Positions 14,883 through 23,611 of a stretch of 27,240 nucleotides of DNA are shown in pieces. The stretch's first letter is position 1. The number at the start of each line of letters is the position of its first letter. The DNA is taken from contig JACPKQ010000014.1 of the NCBI GenBank assembly GCA_016186995.1, positions 15,751-42,990 on the forward strand, read 5' to 3'. A program made the position numbers and the translations under genes. The notes beneath the pieces were generated by a model. It did no database searches. It worked only from the letters and a program-made list of their open reading frames with translations, and was not told where the DNA came from. This stretch comes from Deltaproteobacteria bacterium. Lineage in GTDB: Bacteria; Bdellovibrionota; JACOXK01.

Positions 14883-15487
14883 CTCAATTTGAAGTTCAAG
14901 CAATTATAAAAAGTTTAAAAGAAGGTGGGGTCGTCGCATTTCCTACAGAGACAGTTTATGGTTTAGGGGCTGATATTAATAATGAAATGGCCATTCAAAA
15001 AATTTATTCTTTAAAAGGACGTGATTTTCAGAAACCTCTTTCTATTTTTGTTTCTTCTTTAGAAATGTTAGAGGAATATGTTTGTGAAATCACACCAGAA
15101 GCAGAGCGTCTTGTAAAAAAATATTGGCCAGGCCCTTTAACTCTTATTTTTAAAGCGAATCAAAATGTTTCTAAAACGGTGTGTGCAGGTGGAGATACAG
15201 TGGGTGTGAGGATGAGTTCACATCCTATTGTTGCTCATATTTTAAGAGAATTTGAAAAGCCCATTACGGCTACGAGTGCTAATGTATCAGGATTACCCAG
15301 TGCTCAAAGTTATGAGCAGGTATTGCATTATTTTTCAACAAAAATTGATTATGTTGTTGAATCTAAGTGGGAGGGCGCTACACTTGAATCCACAGTTGTG
15401 GATGTAACAGGTTTAGAATGCCGTATTCTTCGCGAAGGAGAATTGACACGGCAAGAAATTATGAAACAAGACTATGCTCGAACTTAA
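14873..15487 (+). CDS. L-threonylcarbamoyladenylate synthase, Sua5/YrdC family
   Basis: The 204-residue YrdC-domain protein makes threonylcarbamoyl-AMP from threonine, bicarbonate and ATP, the first step of tRNA t6A37 synthesis. Key blocks are GGVVAFPTETVYGLGAD, KGRDFQKPLSIFV (KxR...KPL), the WPGPLTLIFKA segment, VGVRMSSHP and the TATSANVSG motif with SxN. There is no C-terminal Sua5 domain, so it is the short TsaC/YrdC-like form. ATG 14873 is chosen because the family N-terminus fits; it overlaps the purE end by 10 bases. TsaE from the same pathway is at 1919. Downstream overlap with the DUF1015 gene is 14 bases. Confidence 0.93.
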   Translation: MLLTQFEVQAIIKSLKEGGVVAFPTETVYGLGADINNEMAIQKIYSLKGRDFQKPLSIFVSSLEMLEEYVCEITPEAERLVKKYWPGPLTLIFKANQNVSKTVCAGGDTVGVRMSSHPIVAHILREFEKPITATSANVSGLPSAQSYEQVLHYFSTKIDYVVESKWEGATLESTVVDVTGLECRILREGELTRQEIMKQDYART

Positions 15488-16646
15488 ACCTTTTAAAGCA
15501 CTTCGATATAACAAAAACAAGATTAAAGATTATGAGGATGTTTTAACACCACCTTATGATGTCATCAGTGAAGAAGAAAAAAAAATCTTTCATAAAAAAA
15601 GCGCTTATAACTTTGCGCATCTTATTTTAGGAAATTCTTACCAGGAGATCGCACAAGATTTTAAAAAATTTATTAAGGAAAAAGTTTTAACTGAACCTCA
15701 AGCTGAAGCTTTTTATTTTTGTCGTGAAGAATATAATTTTGACGGGAAGCATGAGAGATTTGGCCTTATTTGTCTTGTAAATCAAGGAAGTCATGTGATT
15801 CCCCATGAAAAAACATTTAAAAAATATCGCGATGATCGTTTACAAGTAATGAAGGCAACTCATGCTCAGTTAAGCCCTGTATTTGGTATGTTTTCTGAAA
15901 AGGCTATTTCTTTAAAAAGATATTGGAGCAAGAATCTTAAACACAAAGTACCTCTTACTAAAGTAGAGGGGCACGATGGAGCTCTCGAAGTATGGGAAGT
16001 TTTAGATAAGTCTTTTATGAAGATGCTTAACCAAAAACTTTCTCAAAAAAATATTTACATTATTGATGGGCATCATCGCTATGCTGTCATGGAAGAGTAC
16101 CAAAGGCTTAAAAAAACTAAAAATCCACAAGTGATGATGTATGTAACCAACCAGGAAGAAGAGGGTTTGCTTATACTTCCCACACACCGCGCTGTGAAAT
16201 TACAAGAAAGTAGTGTTTTTAAAAACCTGATCCAAGAATTAAAGACAGGACAAACCTACTCTTTAAAAGAAGGATTACAAAAAATAAGAAAAGGTGAAAC
16301 ACTTTTAGGATATTCTACTTCAAAAGACCCAGAAAAATTATCTCTGATAGATTCTAAAACTTTTCAAAAAGGTTTTACAGCTCCTAAGCATTTACGTTAT
16401 TTAGAGAAAGTTTTAGAAAAAATATCTTTTAAAACACTTGATTTTATACGTGGGCCAGAAAAGCATGAAGTCGAAGCCCTTAAAAAATTAAAAAATCATG
16501 AATATGATATTATTTTTTGGGCCTCTCCTGTGAGTTGGAAAGAGTTTTTTGAAGTCACAAAATCTGGATGCGTGATGCCTCAGAAAAGTACTTATTTCTA
16601 CCCCAAAATTTTATCGGGTATTGCTATTTGGAAACTGGCCCAATAA
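15474..16646 (+). CDS. DUF1015 family protein
   Basis: The 390-residue product matches DUF1015 (PF06245): it opens with LKPFKALRYN, then VLTPPYDVISEEE near residue 25 and YNFAHLILG, PHEKTFKKYRDDRLQVMKAT, SPVFGMFS, and the strongly conserved IIDGHHRYAVMEEYQ. The biochemical function is not established as far as I know. The DGHHRYA cluster suggests a metal or phosphate site. The start overlaps the Sua5-family gene by 14 bases, and the 3' end overlaps the convergent DUF721 gene by 23 bases, a very tight arrangement. The C-terminal IWKLA segment is intact, so the gene looks functional. Confidence 0.9.
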   Translation: MLELKPFKALRYNKNKIKDYEDVLTPPYDVISEEEKKIFHKKSAYNFAHLILGNSYQEIAQDFKKFIKEKVLTEPQAEAFYFCREEYNFDGKHERFGLICLVNQGSHVIPHEKTFKKYRDDRLQVMKATHAQLSPVFGMFSEKAISLKRYWSKNLKHKVPLTKVEGHDGALEVWEVLDKSFMKMLNQKLSQKNIYIIDGHHRYAVMEEYQRLKKTKNPQVMMYVTNQEEEGLLILPTHRAVKLQESSVFKNLIQELKTGQTYSLKEGLQKIRKGETLLGYSTSKDPEKLSLIDSKTFQKGFTAPKHLRYLEKVLEKISFKTLDFIRGPEKHEVEALKKLKNHEYDIIFWASPVSWKEFFEVTKSGCVMPQKSTYFYPKILSGIAIWKLAQ

Positions 16647-16941
16647 CGCCTAAGACAAAAAAAATATCTTTGACGGTATTTTTATGAGTTATTTCTTCAA
16701 TTTTTTTGAGAAGATCTTTTTTCATATACTGAAGCTCACTTAAAAGGGCTGAGTTATCAACAGTACATGTGAGTCGCCCGCGTGAAAAACGAGTAGGATA
16801 GGTATGACGAGAAAGATGAGGGCCTGCTATTTCAGGCCATAAATTAACAAGCTTGGCTTCTTGGAATTTTTGCTTGTATTCCGAACGACCGAGTATTCTT
16901 TCAAGAATAGCTCCAACGTGTGTTGGAAAGCCTTTATCCAT
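16624..16941 (-). CDS. DUF721 (DciA-like) protein
   Basis: The 105-residue protein fits DUF721: an N-terminal THVGAILERILGR segment, LVNLWPEIAGPHLSRHTYPTRFSRGRLTCTVDNSALLSELQYMKKDLLKKI, and a C-terminal strand with FFVLGVIGP. DUF721 includes DciA, the ancestral loader of the replicative helicase DnaB. Short stand-alone DUF721 proteins are common, and equating this one with DciA is an inference. It begins 2 bases after the rpoZ stop, so the two are an operon. Its 3' end overlaps the convergent DUF1015 gene by 23 bases. Confidence 0.82.
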   Translation of the reverse strand: MDKGFPTHVGAILERILGRSEYKQKFQEAKLVNLWPEIAGPHLSRHTYPTRFSRGRLTCTVDNSALLSELQYMKKDLLKKIEEITHKNTVKDIFFVLGVIGPVSK

Positions 16942-16943
16942 TA

Positions 16944-17135
16944 TCAGCTTTTTTTGACTCTTACTTTACCCTCTGCAATTTCCCTCAAAGCAACAACAGC
17001 TGGTTTATTTTCAGGATCATCGATGAGAGATTCAGAGCCTTTCAGTAGTTGTTTTGTACGTTCAGCTGCAAGAATAACAAGTTGAAATCGATTATCTACT
17101 TTTTTTAAGCAATCTTCGACGGTAATGCGTGCCAT
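16944..17135 (-). CDS. rpoZ: RNA polymerase omega subunit
   Basis: The 63-residue protein is a short omega subunit, starting [31 protein letters not shown] in the standard way, with the [16 protein letters not shown] segment near the C-terminus. Omega helps RNA polymerase assembly and, in many bacteria, the ppGpp response. A strong SD (GGGAGG) lies 6 bases before the ATG. A TTGACA on the minus strand (17191-17196) and TATAAA about 30 bases downstream are promoter-like but not ideally spaced. It is divergent from leuS. Confidence 0.95.
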   Translation of the reverse strand: MARITVEDCLKKVDNRFQLVILAAERTKQLLKGSESLIDDPENKPAVVALREIAEGKVRVKKS

Positions 17136-17225
17136 AGAAACCTCCCAACTTCGTGTTTTATACGAAAGCTCCTCTGAGAACTAACATAGTTGTCAAAAAA
17201 GGGCAAGTCACGTAATGAAAGGATT

Positions 17226-17308
17226 GTGTTCAAAAAGCCACCTCAATATATAAGTTAGAAAATGAGAGGGCTTTTTGAACACTACCAATAAAAGAGAAAG
17301 GGCTTTTT
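17226..17308 (+). promoter_or_regulatory. Inverted repeat and candidate RNA switch in the leuS leader
   Basis: GTGTTCAAAAAGCC (17226-17239) and GGCTTTTTGAACAC (17269-17282) are perfect 14-base inverted arms with a 29-base loop. GGCTTTTT recurs at 17301-17308, directly before the leuS ATG and next to the SD-like GAAAGGG. The left arm could therefore pair with either the distal arm or the start region. Upstream, TTGTCA (17190-17195) with a poor -10 (TAATGA, 17213-17218) would start the RNA at the left arm. Alternatively TTGTGT (17224-17229) and TATATA (17247-17252) form a promoter inside the repeat, in which case the repeat would be a DNA operator. No T-box features are seen. Confidence 0.5.
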
Positions 17309-19780
17309 ATGGACTATAATTTTAAGAAGATTGAAGCAAAATGGCAGGAAAAGTGGAAAAAACTTTCTCGTTTTAAAGTAGATTTCAAGAATGTTAAAAA
17401 AAAATACTATTGCCTCATGATGTTTCCCTATCCTTCAGGAACTCTTCACGTAGGTCATGGTAGGAATTATATTATTGGAGATGCACTTTCCAGATATAAA
17501 GTTAAAAGAGGTTTTGAGGTATTCCATCCCATGGGGTGGGATGCTTTTGGACTACCTGCTGAAAACTATGCTATCAAGCATCAGGTTCATCCACGAACTT
17601 CGACTCTCAAAAATATTGAAGCTTGTAAGTCCCAGTTTTTGAAGTGGGGTATCCTGTATGATTGGGAGCATGAGCTTTTTACCTGTGAACCTTCTTATTA
17701 TAAGTGGACACAATGGCTTTTTCTTAAATTTTATGAAAAGAGTTTGGCTTATCGTAAACATGCTCCAGTTAATTGGTGTCCTTCGTGCGCTACCGTTTTA
17801 GCCAATGAACAGGTTGTGAATAATGCATGTGAGCGTTGCGATACAGAGGTTCAAAAAAAAGAACTTAAACAATGGTTTTTTAAGATTACTGACTATGCAG
17901 ATAGATTGCTCAAAGATCTTTCACTTCTAACACATTGGCCAGAGCGAGTTAAAAGCATGCAGGAAAACTGGATCGGAAGAAGTGAGGGTGTTAACATTAT
18001 TTTTAAGGGGGCTGATTTTAAGGGAGGAGTAGAGTGTTACACAACTCGTCCTGATACTTTGTATGGTGTTACCTTTGTGGCATTGGCTGCAGAGCACCGA
18101 CTACTTGAAACATTTAATTTAAGTCCTGAAGTTAAGAAATTTATTGATGAAGTCAAAGGTCAAGTTGTTCGACCTGAAGATAAGTTTGAAAAAAAAGGAG
18201 TTTTTTTAGGAAAGCACATTATTAATCCTGTAAACAGAGATAAAATTCCCTTATGGGTTACTAATTATGCAATCATGGAATATGGAACAGGTGCAGTGAT
18301 GGCAGTACCTGCCCATGATCAGCGTGATTTTGAGTTTGCTCAAGAATATAAATTACCTATTAAAGTAGTTATCCAAAATGAAGATAAAAGCTTGAGAGAA
18401 GAAAGTTTAAAAGAAGCTTTTACAGAAGTGGGTGTTCAAGCAGATGGTGGGCCTTTTAATGGCAAAAAATCATCTGAAGTGGTTTCTCTCATGAGATCCT
18501 TTTTGGAAGAAAAGGGTTTAGGGAAAGCTCAAGTAAGATATCGTTTAAGGGATTGGCTTATTTCACGTCAAAGATATTGGGGAGCTCCCATTCCCATTAT
18601 TTATTGTGATAGTTGTGGAGAGTTGCCAGTTCCAGAAAAAGACTTACCTGTCATTTTGCCTATGGATGTTGCTTTTAAAGCAGAAGGGGAGTCTCCTTTG
18701 GCAAGAGAGACAAGTTTTGTAAACACAAAATGCCCCCAGTGCCACAAACAGGCTCGACGAGAAACAGACACGATGGATACTTTTGTCGATTCAAGTTGGT
18801 ATTATTTACGCTATCTTTCAGCTCATGAGGATAAAAAAATTTTTGATTCTGAACGAGTCAACCAATGGTTGCCCGTTGATCAGTACATAGGGGGCGTTGA
18901 ACACGCTATTTTACACTTGCTTTATTCACGTTTTTTTACAAAGGCACTTTATGATTGTGGTCTTATTCATTTTCAAGAACCTTTCCAAAATCTTTTTACT
19001 CAAGGCATGATCTGTAAAAAAAGCCCCAACACTGGAAAACTTGAAAAAATGTCCAAATCAAAAGGAAACGTAGTCAGTCCAGATGAGCTCATAGAAAAAT
19101 ATGGGGCTGATACGGAAAGACTTTATACCATTTTTATTGGGCCTCCTGAAAAAGATGCTGAATGGAATGATGATGCTGTAGCAGGGTGTTTTCGTTTTAT
19201 TGGGCGTATATGGGATTTTGTTTTAGAACATAAAAATTCCTATATAGATGTTTCTTTTAAAGATATTAAAGATGATGTTTTAAATCCTGATGTTAAAAAT
19301 GTATTACGCCTGACTCATAAAGTGATTCAGGATGTGACAAACTCACTTGAAGATCAATTCCATTTTAACACAGCAGTTTCTAAAATTATGGAATATTCCA
19401 ATGAAATAAGAGGGTTAGAATATAAAACTCAGGAAGATTGTAAGGTACTTTCTTGTGCACTTTCAACATTATTGCAACTTCTTTCCCCTTTAATTCCCCA
19501 TGTTACAGAAGAGTTGTGGGAGATTTTAGGCCATAAAAAAAGTATTTTTGAAACACCATGGCCAGAATATGATAAGGAAAAGATTCAAACTGATACCATA
19601 ACCATTCCGGTACAGGTGAATGGAAAATTGCGTGTTACTTTAGAGGTTGCAGCGAGCATCAATCAGGAAGATCTTAAAAAAGCCGCTTTAGAACATCCAC
19701 GAATTCAACCTTTTATTGTAGGAAAAAGTATTAAAAAAGTTATTGTGGTACCGAAGAGGCTGATTAATGTTGTGGTTTAA
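17309..19780 (+). CDS. leuS: Leucyl-tRNA synthetase
   Basis: The 823-residue class I synthetase attaches leucine to tRNA-Leu. It has the HIGH motif as HVGH (47-50) in [14 protein letters not shown], a zinc-type CPSC...CERC pair, the CP1 editing domain ([16 protein letters not shown] and [17 protein letters not shown]), [28 protein letters not shown] and KMSKS at 580-584, followed by the anticodon-binding domain and the C-terminal VQVNGKLR region. The ATG at 17309 is preceded by GAAAGGG at SD spacing. The length is only slightly below the usual 850-870. It heads leuS-lptE-holA, and its leader carries a long inverted repeat. Confidence 0.98.
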   Translation: MDYNFKKIEAKWQEKWKKLSRFKVDFKNVKKKYYCLMMFPYPSGTLHVGHGRNYIIGDALSRYKVKRGFEVFHPMGWDAFGLPAENYAIKHQVHPRTSTLKNIEACKSQFLKWGILYDWEHELFTCEPSYYKWTQWLFLKFYEKSLAYRKHAPVNWCPSCATVLANEQVVNNACERCDTEVQKKELKQWFFKITDYADRLLKDLSLLTHWPERVKSMQENWIGRSEGVNIIFKGADFKGGVECYTTRPDTLYGVTFVALAAEHRLLETFNLSPEVKKFIDEVKGQVVRPEDKFEKKGVFLGKHIINPVNRDKIPLWVTNYAIMEYGTGAVMAVPAHDQRDFEFAQEYKLPIKVVIQNEDKSLREESLKEAFTEVGVQADGGPFNGKKSSEVVSLMRSFLEEKGLGKAQVRYRLRDWLISRQRYWGAPIPIIYCDSCGELPVPEKDLPVILPMDVAFKAEGESPLARETSFVNTKCPQCHKQARRETDTMDTFVDSSWYYLRYLSAHEDKKIFDSERVNQWLPVDQYIGGVEHAILHLLYSRFFTKALYDCGLIHFQEPFQNLFTQGMICKKSPNTGKLEKMSKSKGNVVSPDELIEKYGADTERLYTIFIGPPEKDAEWNDDAVAGCFRFIGRIWDFVLEHKNSYIDVSFKDIKDDVLNPDVKNVLRLTHKVIQDVTNSLEDQFHFNTAVSKIMEYSNEIRGLEYKTQEDCKVLSCALSTLLQLLSPLIPHVTEELWEILGHKKSIFETPWPEYDKEKIQTDTITIPVQVNGKLRVTLEVAASINQEDLKKAALEHPRIQPFIVGKSIKKVIVVPKRLINVVV

Positions 19781-19838
19781 GGAAGTTGCAATGAACACAT
19801 ACGATGTTATCCATAAACTTTTAAGCACCTTAGTTCTT

Positions 19839-19995
19839 GAAATGGTCTATGTCTTCCGCTTCATGGCTCGCTGTAATTGTTTCATACGAATTTACTGTTA
19901 TCCCGTAAGCGCTAAAGCGCTGTCCGGGATTAGGGATTCTGAATATTTTCAAACATGGGCTGCGCTTTACTTTCGCTTCAGACATAGACCATTTC
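19839..19995. mobile_element. MITE-like 157-bp element with 15-bp terminal inverted repeats
   Basis: GAAATGGTCTATGTC (19839-19853) and its exact reverse complement (19981-19995) bound a 157-base unit between leuS and lptE. CTT lies immediately outside each end, a possible 3-bp target duplication. Inside are a nested hairpin (ATCCCG 19900-19905 with CGGGAT 19925-19930, around two AGCGCT copies at 19908-19913 and 19916-19921) and a CGCTTCA direct repeat near both ends (19857-19863, 19974-19980). It has no coding capacity of its own, although the lptE frame happens to be open through it. Its origin could be a transposase-mobilised MITE or a composite palindromic repeat. Confidence 0.6.
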
Positions 19996-20006
19996 CTTAC
20001 ATAGTT

Positions 20007-20594
20007 ATGAAGTATTTATTAAATAAAAAAAATCTGTGTCTTTTTTTTATAATAATAAATTTATGTGGATGTACTGGATATAAATTTGGGCTTCGTAGAG
20101 AGTTTCCGGGTGGGGCACAAAAAGTAGCTGTTCCTACTTTTGAAAATAAAACTTATGAAGCAGGTATTGAAAATGCTTTTACACAAGCTTTAAAATATGA
20201 ATTACTCAAGAGTGGTCATGTAAGGATTGTGAAAGTGGAGGAGGCAGAAGCCATTATTCAGGGCAATGTTGCTTCTTTTATTGTTACCCCTTCTGGCAGC
20301 ACTAAAAAGTACAATTTCCAAAACAATAGTCAAAGAGGAGAAAAGCTTTTAGAAACAGGATATATAGCGACAGTATCTTTAGATATTCAGGTGATCTCAC
20401 AAAAAAACCAAGAGGTTTTATGGAGTTATTCGCTTTCCAAGTCAGAGGCTTATTCTGTTAACCCAGATAAGTTAACAGATAATGAAAATGATCAACCTCA
20501 TTTATCAAACGAAATCAATCAAAGAGAAGCTATTCGAGAACTAGCCGAAAATATGATGGAAGAGGTTCATGAGCAGTTATTTATGGGTTTTTGA
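20007..20594 (+). CDS. lptE: LPS-assembly lipoprotein, LptE family
   Basis: From ATG 20007 the 195-residue protein has a lipoprotein signal: basic MKYLLNKKN, hydrophobic LCLFFIIINL and lipobox LCGC with the acylated cysteine at about residue 21. The mature part begins GYKFGLRREFPGGAQKVAVPTFENKTYEAGIENAFTQALKYEL, characteristic of the LptE/DUF4136-like LPS-assembly family, and ends with REAIRELAENMMEEVHEQL. LptE plugs LptD in the outer membrane for LPS insertion. Longer in-frame starts lie in leuS or the MITE-like element and would bury the signal peptide, so they are rejected. Position between leuS and holA matches deltaproteobacterial order. Confidence 0.88.
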   Translation: MKYLLNKKNLCLFFIIINLCGCTGYKFGLRREFPGGAQKVAVPTFENKTYEAGIENAFTQALKYELLKSGHVRIVKVEEAEAIIQGNVASFIVTPSGSTKKYNFQNNSQRGEKLLETGYIATVSLDIQVISQKNQEVLWSYSLSKSEAYSVNPDKLTDNENDQPHLSNEINQREAIRELAENMMEEVHEQLFMGF

Positions 20595-20599
20595 GTTTT

Positions 20600-21556
20600 A
20601 TGAATATTCAAACTGCATTTAAAGATTTATCTAAGAATTATGAAAGTGAGTTTTTTTCGTTTTATGGGGCTAGCTTTTTTTTAAAAAGAGAAGCTCTAGG
20701 TATTCTTAAAAAAAGAGTTTTGAAAAATAACGATTCATCTTTTAATTATTATTCCTTTGATGCAAAATTTGATAGAGAGGATGTATTTTTAGCAGCCATT
20801 CGTACCCACCCTGGTTTTTTTGGTGAAAAGCTCATTATTTTAAAATCAGCAGAAGAATTAAAACCAAATCTTATAAAAGAAATTATTGAGGGCAAAGCTC
20901 CCCAGGTTTTTGTTGTTTTCCTTTCTGAAAAAGCACTTAAGAGGCTATCTCAAAAGGTAGGTGTTTTAGAGTGTCGAGATCCTTATGAAAATGAAATGCC
21001 TTATTGGGCCTCTTATATTTTTCAAAAGGAAAACAAAAAAGTAGATCCAAAGACAATCCAGTTTTTAACTTCTTTATATGGGCGAGATATCGATTCTCTG
21101 TATCAGGAAATTCAAAAAATTTGTTCTTATGTTGGAGAAGAGGGAACCATTGGACTTGAAACAGTTCACCTTGTAAGTACAAGGGGAAAAGAGTTGCCTG
21201 TTTTTCAGTTATTGCAAGGCTTAGGGATGAACTCTTTAAAAACAAATCTTTTTTTTCTGGAGAGTCTTAAAAAATCGGGTGAAGTCCCACCTCTTATTTT
21301 TAGTTTATTAGCTAGACAATGCAGAAAACTTCTTCACTACAAAGTTTTAGAAGAAGAGGGTTTAACTCCTTATCAAATTTATCCGAAAGTTGGGCTTTCC
21401 CCTTATTTTGGAAAAGAATTGTCAAGACAAGCTTCCTATTTTCAAAAAGAACGTTTAGAAAAAACGCTTATAAAACTTTCTGATCTTGATCTTGCACTTA
21501 AGACAGGACAAATCTCCCCATGGGGTGTGCTTTACAAAAGTCTCTCACACTTTTAA
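20600..21556 (+). CDS. holA: DNA polymerase III delta subunit
   Basis: The 318-residue product is the clamp-loader delta subunit, which opens the beta sliding clamp. It shows the family layout: SFYGASFFLKREALGILKKRV at the N-terminus, FGEKLIILKSAEEL, the central RDIDSLYQEIQKICSYVG segment, and the C-terminal collar SGEVPPLIFSLLARQCRKLLHYK with LSPYFGKELSRQA. Delta lacks Walker motifs, as expected. ATG 20600 is preferred; TTG 20591, overlapping the lptE stop, is possible. The stop is 2 bases from the convergent rpsT end, with no room for a terminator. Confidence 0.92.
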   Translation: MNIQTAFKDLSKNYESEFFSFYGASFFLKREALGILKKRVLKNNDSSFNYYSFDAKFDREDVFLAAIRTHPGFFGEKLIILKSAEELKPNLIKEIIEGKAPQVFVVFLSEKALKRLSQKVGVLECRDPYENEMPYWASYIFQKENKKVDPKTIQFLTSLYGRDIDSLYQEIQKICSYVGEEGTIGLETVHLVSTRGKELPVFQLLQGLGMNSLKTNLFFLESLKKSGEVPPLIFSLLARQCRKLLHYKVLEEEGLTPYQIYPKVGLSPYFGKELSRQASYFQKERLEKTLIKLSDLDLALKTGQISPWGVLYKSLSHF

Positions 21557-21558
21557 GT

Positions 21559-21813
21559 TTACTTTAGAGTATTTACGAATCGTGTCAGTCTTGATTTATA
21601 TCGAGCAGCTTTTTTTCTATGGATAATATTATGAGAAGCGGATTTATCAACTGTTGCGATTGTATTTGGTAACAAAGCAAGGGCTTCTTTTTTCTTTGTT
21701 TGAGCTTTTAAATCTCTCACGGCTTTGACGAGTACTGTTTTAAAGCTTTTTTTATTTGCTTGAATTTTTTGTGCCTGTCTTGCTCGTTTTTCAGACTGTT
21801 TGTGCTGTGCCAT
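21559..21813 (-). CDS. rpsT: 30S ribosomal protein S20
   Basis: The 84-residue very basic protein is S20, a primary 16S rRNA-binding protein: HKQSEKRARQAQKIQANKKS, DKSASHNIIHRKKAARYKSRL and a C-terminal RFVNTL. SASHNIIHRKKAARYKSRL is the strongest family signature. A clear SD (AAGGGAG) precedes the ATG by 6 bases. It is convergent with holA and divergent from murJ, a conserved arrangement in several deltaproteobacteria. Confidence 0.97.
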   Translation of the reverse strand: MAQHKQSEKRARQAQKIQANKKSFKTVLVKAVRDLKAQTKKKEALALLPNTIATVDKSASHNIIHRKKAARYKSRLTRFVNTLK

Positions 21814-21835
21814 AAAAACTCCCTTGATATGTTCA

Positions 21836-21863
21836 TTGACGCAAAGTACCCCTTTGGTATCAT
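21836..21863 (+). promoter_or_regulatory. Promoter for murJ with embedded palindrome
   Basis: TTGACG (21836-21841, 5/6) and TATCAT (21858-21863, 5/6) are 16 bases apart. CAAAG (21842-21846) and CTTTG (21852-21856) form an inverted repeat within the spacer, a possible operator. The murJ ATG lies 12 bases past the -10, leaving a leader of only about 5 bases. Confidence 0.55.
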
Positions 21864-21875
21864 GAACGTTTCTTT

Positions 21876-23459
21876 ATGTCAAAGCCTCATAGTATTACTC
21901 GTGCAGCACTCGTTGTAAGTTCTTCTACTTTTGTAAGTAGAATCTTGGGTTTTATTAGAGACATTCTTATTTTTAGGTATTTTGATAAAACAACAACGGA
22001 TGCCTTTATTGTTGCATTTAGAATACCTAATTTGATGCGCAGGCTTTTTGGAGAGGGAGCACTTTCTGTATCCTTCATACCTATTTTTACAGATTATTTA
22101 AGAAATAAAACCAAGGAAGAGGCTAGGGAACTTGTTGCAGTTAGTTTTACTTATCTTTCGATAGCTGTTTGTCTTTGTACTTTATTAGCCCACCTTTTTG
22201 CTCGAGAGATTATTCAGTTTTTAGCGATGGGCCCGGGCTTTTCACAAATACCACAGAAATATATGCTTTCAGCAGAACTTCTTAAAGTTATGTTCCCTTA
22301 TCTTATTTTCATCTCACTTGTTTCTCTTGCCATGGGTATTTTGAACTCCCTCAAACATTTTTTTGTACCGGCTATTGCGCCAGTGTTTCTTAACTTAAGC
22401 ATTATTGCGGGTATTCTTTTCTTTCGATCTTTTTTTGAAGCTCCTATTTTTAGCGTTGCGTGGGGTGTTTTTTTGGGTGGTGTTGCTCAAATTCTATTGC
22501 AGGTTCCATGGCTCGTAAAACATGGATATTTTCCAAAAATATCTTTAAATTGGAATCACCCTGGGTTTCAGAAAGTGATGAGACTTATGCTTCCTGCCGT
22601 TATAGGTCTTTCTTCAATACAGTTTTCAATTCTCATTGTTCAAGAGTTTGCTTCTTTTCTTAAATATGAGGGGGCTATTTCTTTTCTTTTCTTAGCAGAT
22701 CGGATGATTCAATTTCCTCTAGGGGTTTTCGCGATTGCTTTTGGAACAGCACTTCTTCCTTCTCTAGCAGATCATGTTGCTACTCAAAATCATACAAAGT
22801 TTAAAGAACATTTTCTTTTGGGTATTCGCTCTGTGAGTTTTATCTCCATGCCTGCAATGGTAGGACTTATTGTGTTAGATGTACCTCTTATTCGAATTCT
22901 ATTTGAAAGAGGTCATTTTACGGGAGAATCTACATTAGCCACAGCTGAAGCTCTTTCATTTTACGCTTTTGGGTTATGGTCAGCGAGTCTTCAAAGAGTT
23001 GTTGTCCCAGCCTACTATGCTTTTCATAACACATTGGCGCCAGCAGTTTTTTCTTTTGTGAGCTTATTTCTAAACGTTGTTTTTTGTTTTTTATTAATAG
23101 TACCTTTGCAGCACGGAGGTCTTGCACTTGCAACTTCCTTGTCATCTATTCTACAGATTTTTATACTCATGGTTTATTTTAAGAAGAAATATATCTCTTT
23201 TTCTTGGAAAGAATTCTTGGTGCCACAGCTTAAGTATATTTTTTGTGCACTTGTGATGGGAGCTTTCTTATATGGATTAAGGATTGACTTTTCTTGGGAG
23301 GCAACTGAGGCAAAAATGATAAGCACTTTTATCCTTATATGTTTCATTTTCTTAGGATTTTGCCTTTACGTTGGAATGGCTTATTTGTTCAAGCTTCCTG
23401 AGGTAGAGATTGTGATAAATACTGTAAAAATGCGTTTTAGAAAGGGGGCTCGCTCTTAA
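21876..23459 (+). CDS. murJ: Lipid II flippase MurJ
   Basis: The 527-residue polytopic membrane protein belongs to the MurJ/MviN branch of the MOP superfamily and moves lipid II to the outer face of the inner membrane. The N-terminus has the conserved STFVSRILGFIRDILI (R22, R28), FRIPNLMRRLFGEGALSVSF with R55/R56, and FIPIF. About 13-14 hydrophobic helices run to the end, with LFERGHFTGEST in the second half as in MurJ proteins. Length is typical. It appears to have its own promoter; translation starts at ATG 21876 without an SD. Confidence 0.95.
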   Translation: MSKPHSITRAALVVSSSTFVSRILGFIRDILIFRYFDKTTTDAFIVAFRIPNLMRRLFGEGALSVSFIPIFTDYLRNKTKEEARELVAVSFTYLSIAVCLCTLLAHLFAREIIQFLAMGPGFSQIPQKYMLSAELLKVMFPYLIFISLVSLAMGILNSLKHFFVPAIAPVFLNLSIIAGILFFRSFFEAPIFSVAWGVFLGGVAQILLQVPWLVKHGYFPKISLNWNHPGFQKVMRLMLPAVIGLSSIQFSILIVQEFASFLKYEGAISFLFLADRMIQFPLGVFAIAFGTALLPSLADHVATQNHTKFKEHFLLGIRSVSFISMPAMVGLIVLDVPLIRILFERGHFTGESTLATAEALSFYAFGLWSASLQRVVVPAYYAFHNTLAPAVFSFVSLFLNVVFCFLLIVPLQHGGLALATSLSSILQIFILMVYFKKKYISFSWKEFLVPQLKYIFCALVMGAFLYGLRIDFSWEATEAKMISTFILICFIFLGFCLYVGMAYLFKLPEVEIVINTVKMRFRKGARS

Positions 23460-23579
23460 ATTTAAGAAGCTCAAGGGGTTTAACCGATAAGAAAAAAGCA
23501 GAAAAAAGTGCTGATTAAAATAAGTTCAATTTGGTTTAAGTACTTGTGAATATTATAGAAAATAAATAAAAGCAGGCTC

Positions 23580-23611
23580 TTTTCCACAGCTTATCCACAC
23601 AACTTGTGGAA
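23580..23611. promoter_or_regulatory. DnaA-box-like cluster upstream of pgpH
   Basis: TTATCCACA (23591-23599) is an exact match to the DnaA-box consensus. TTTTCCACA (23580-23588) differs at one base in the same orientation, and TGTGGAA (23605-23611) is inverted relative to TTCCACA (23582-23588). AT-rich DNA (about 23540-23570) lies beside them. The cluster sits directly before the pgpH ATG. It may be a DnaA-regulated promoter region; the neighbouring genes give no sign of an origin. Confidence 0.45.

Noticed and set aside
17215-17253. Leucine-containing leader peptide controlling leuS
   Set aside because: Only two leucine codons in twelve, no SD, and a candidate -10 overlaps its ATG; kept only as a remark in the leuS leader finding.
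17136-17308. T-box riboswitch upstream of leuS
   Set aside because: The leader is under 100 bases in either promoter model, with no TGGNACCGCG antiterminator core and no terminator followed by a T-run.
19767-20006. N-terminal extension of LptE from inside leuS
   Set aside because: It crosses the MITE-like element, has no family similarity and would bury the lipoprotein signal that begins at 20007.
23450-23470. Terminator after murJ
   Set aside because: CTTAAATTTAAG is a palindrome but AT-only with no T-run, so it is unlikely to terminate.
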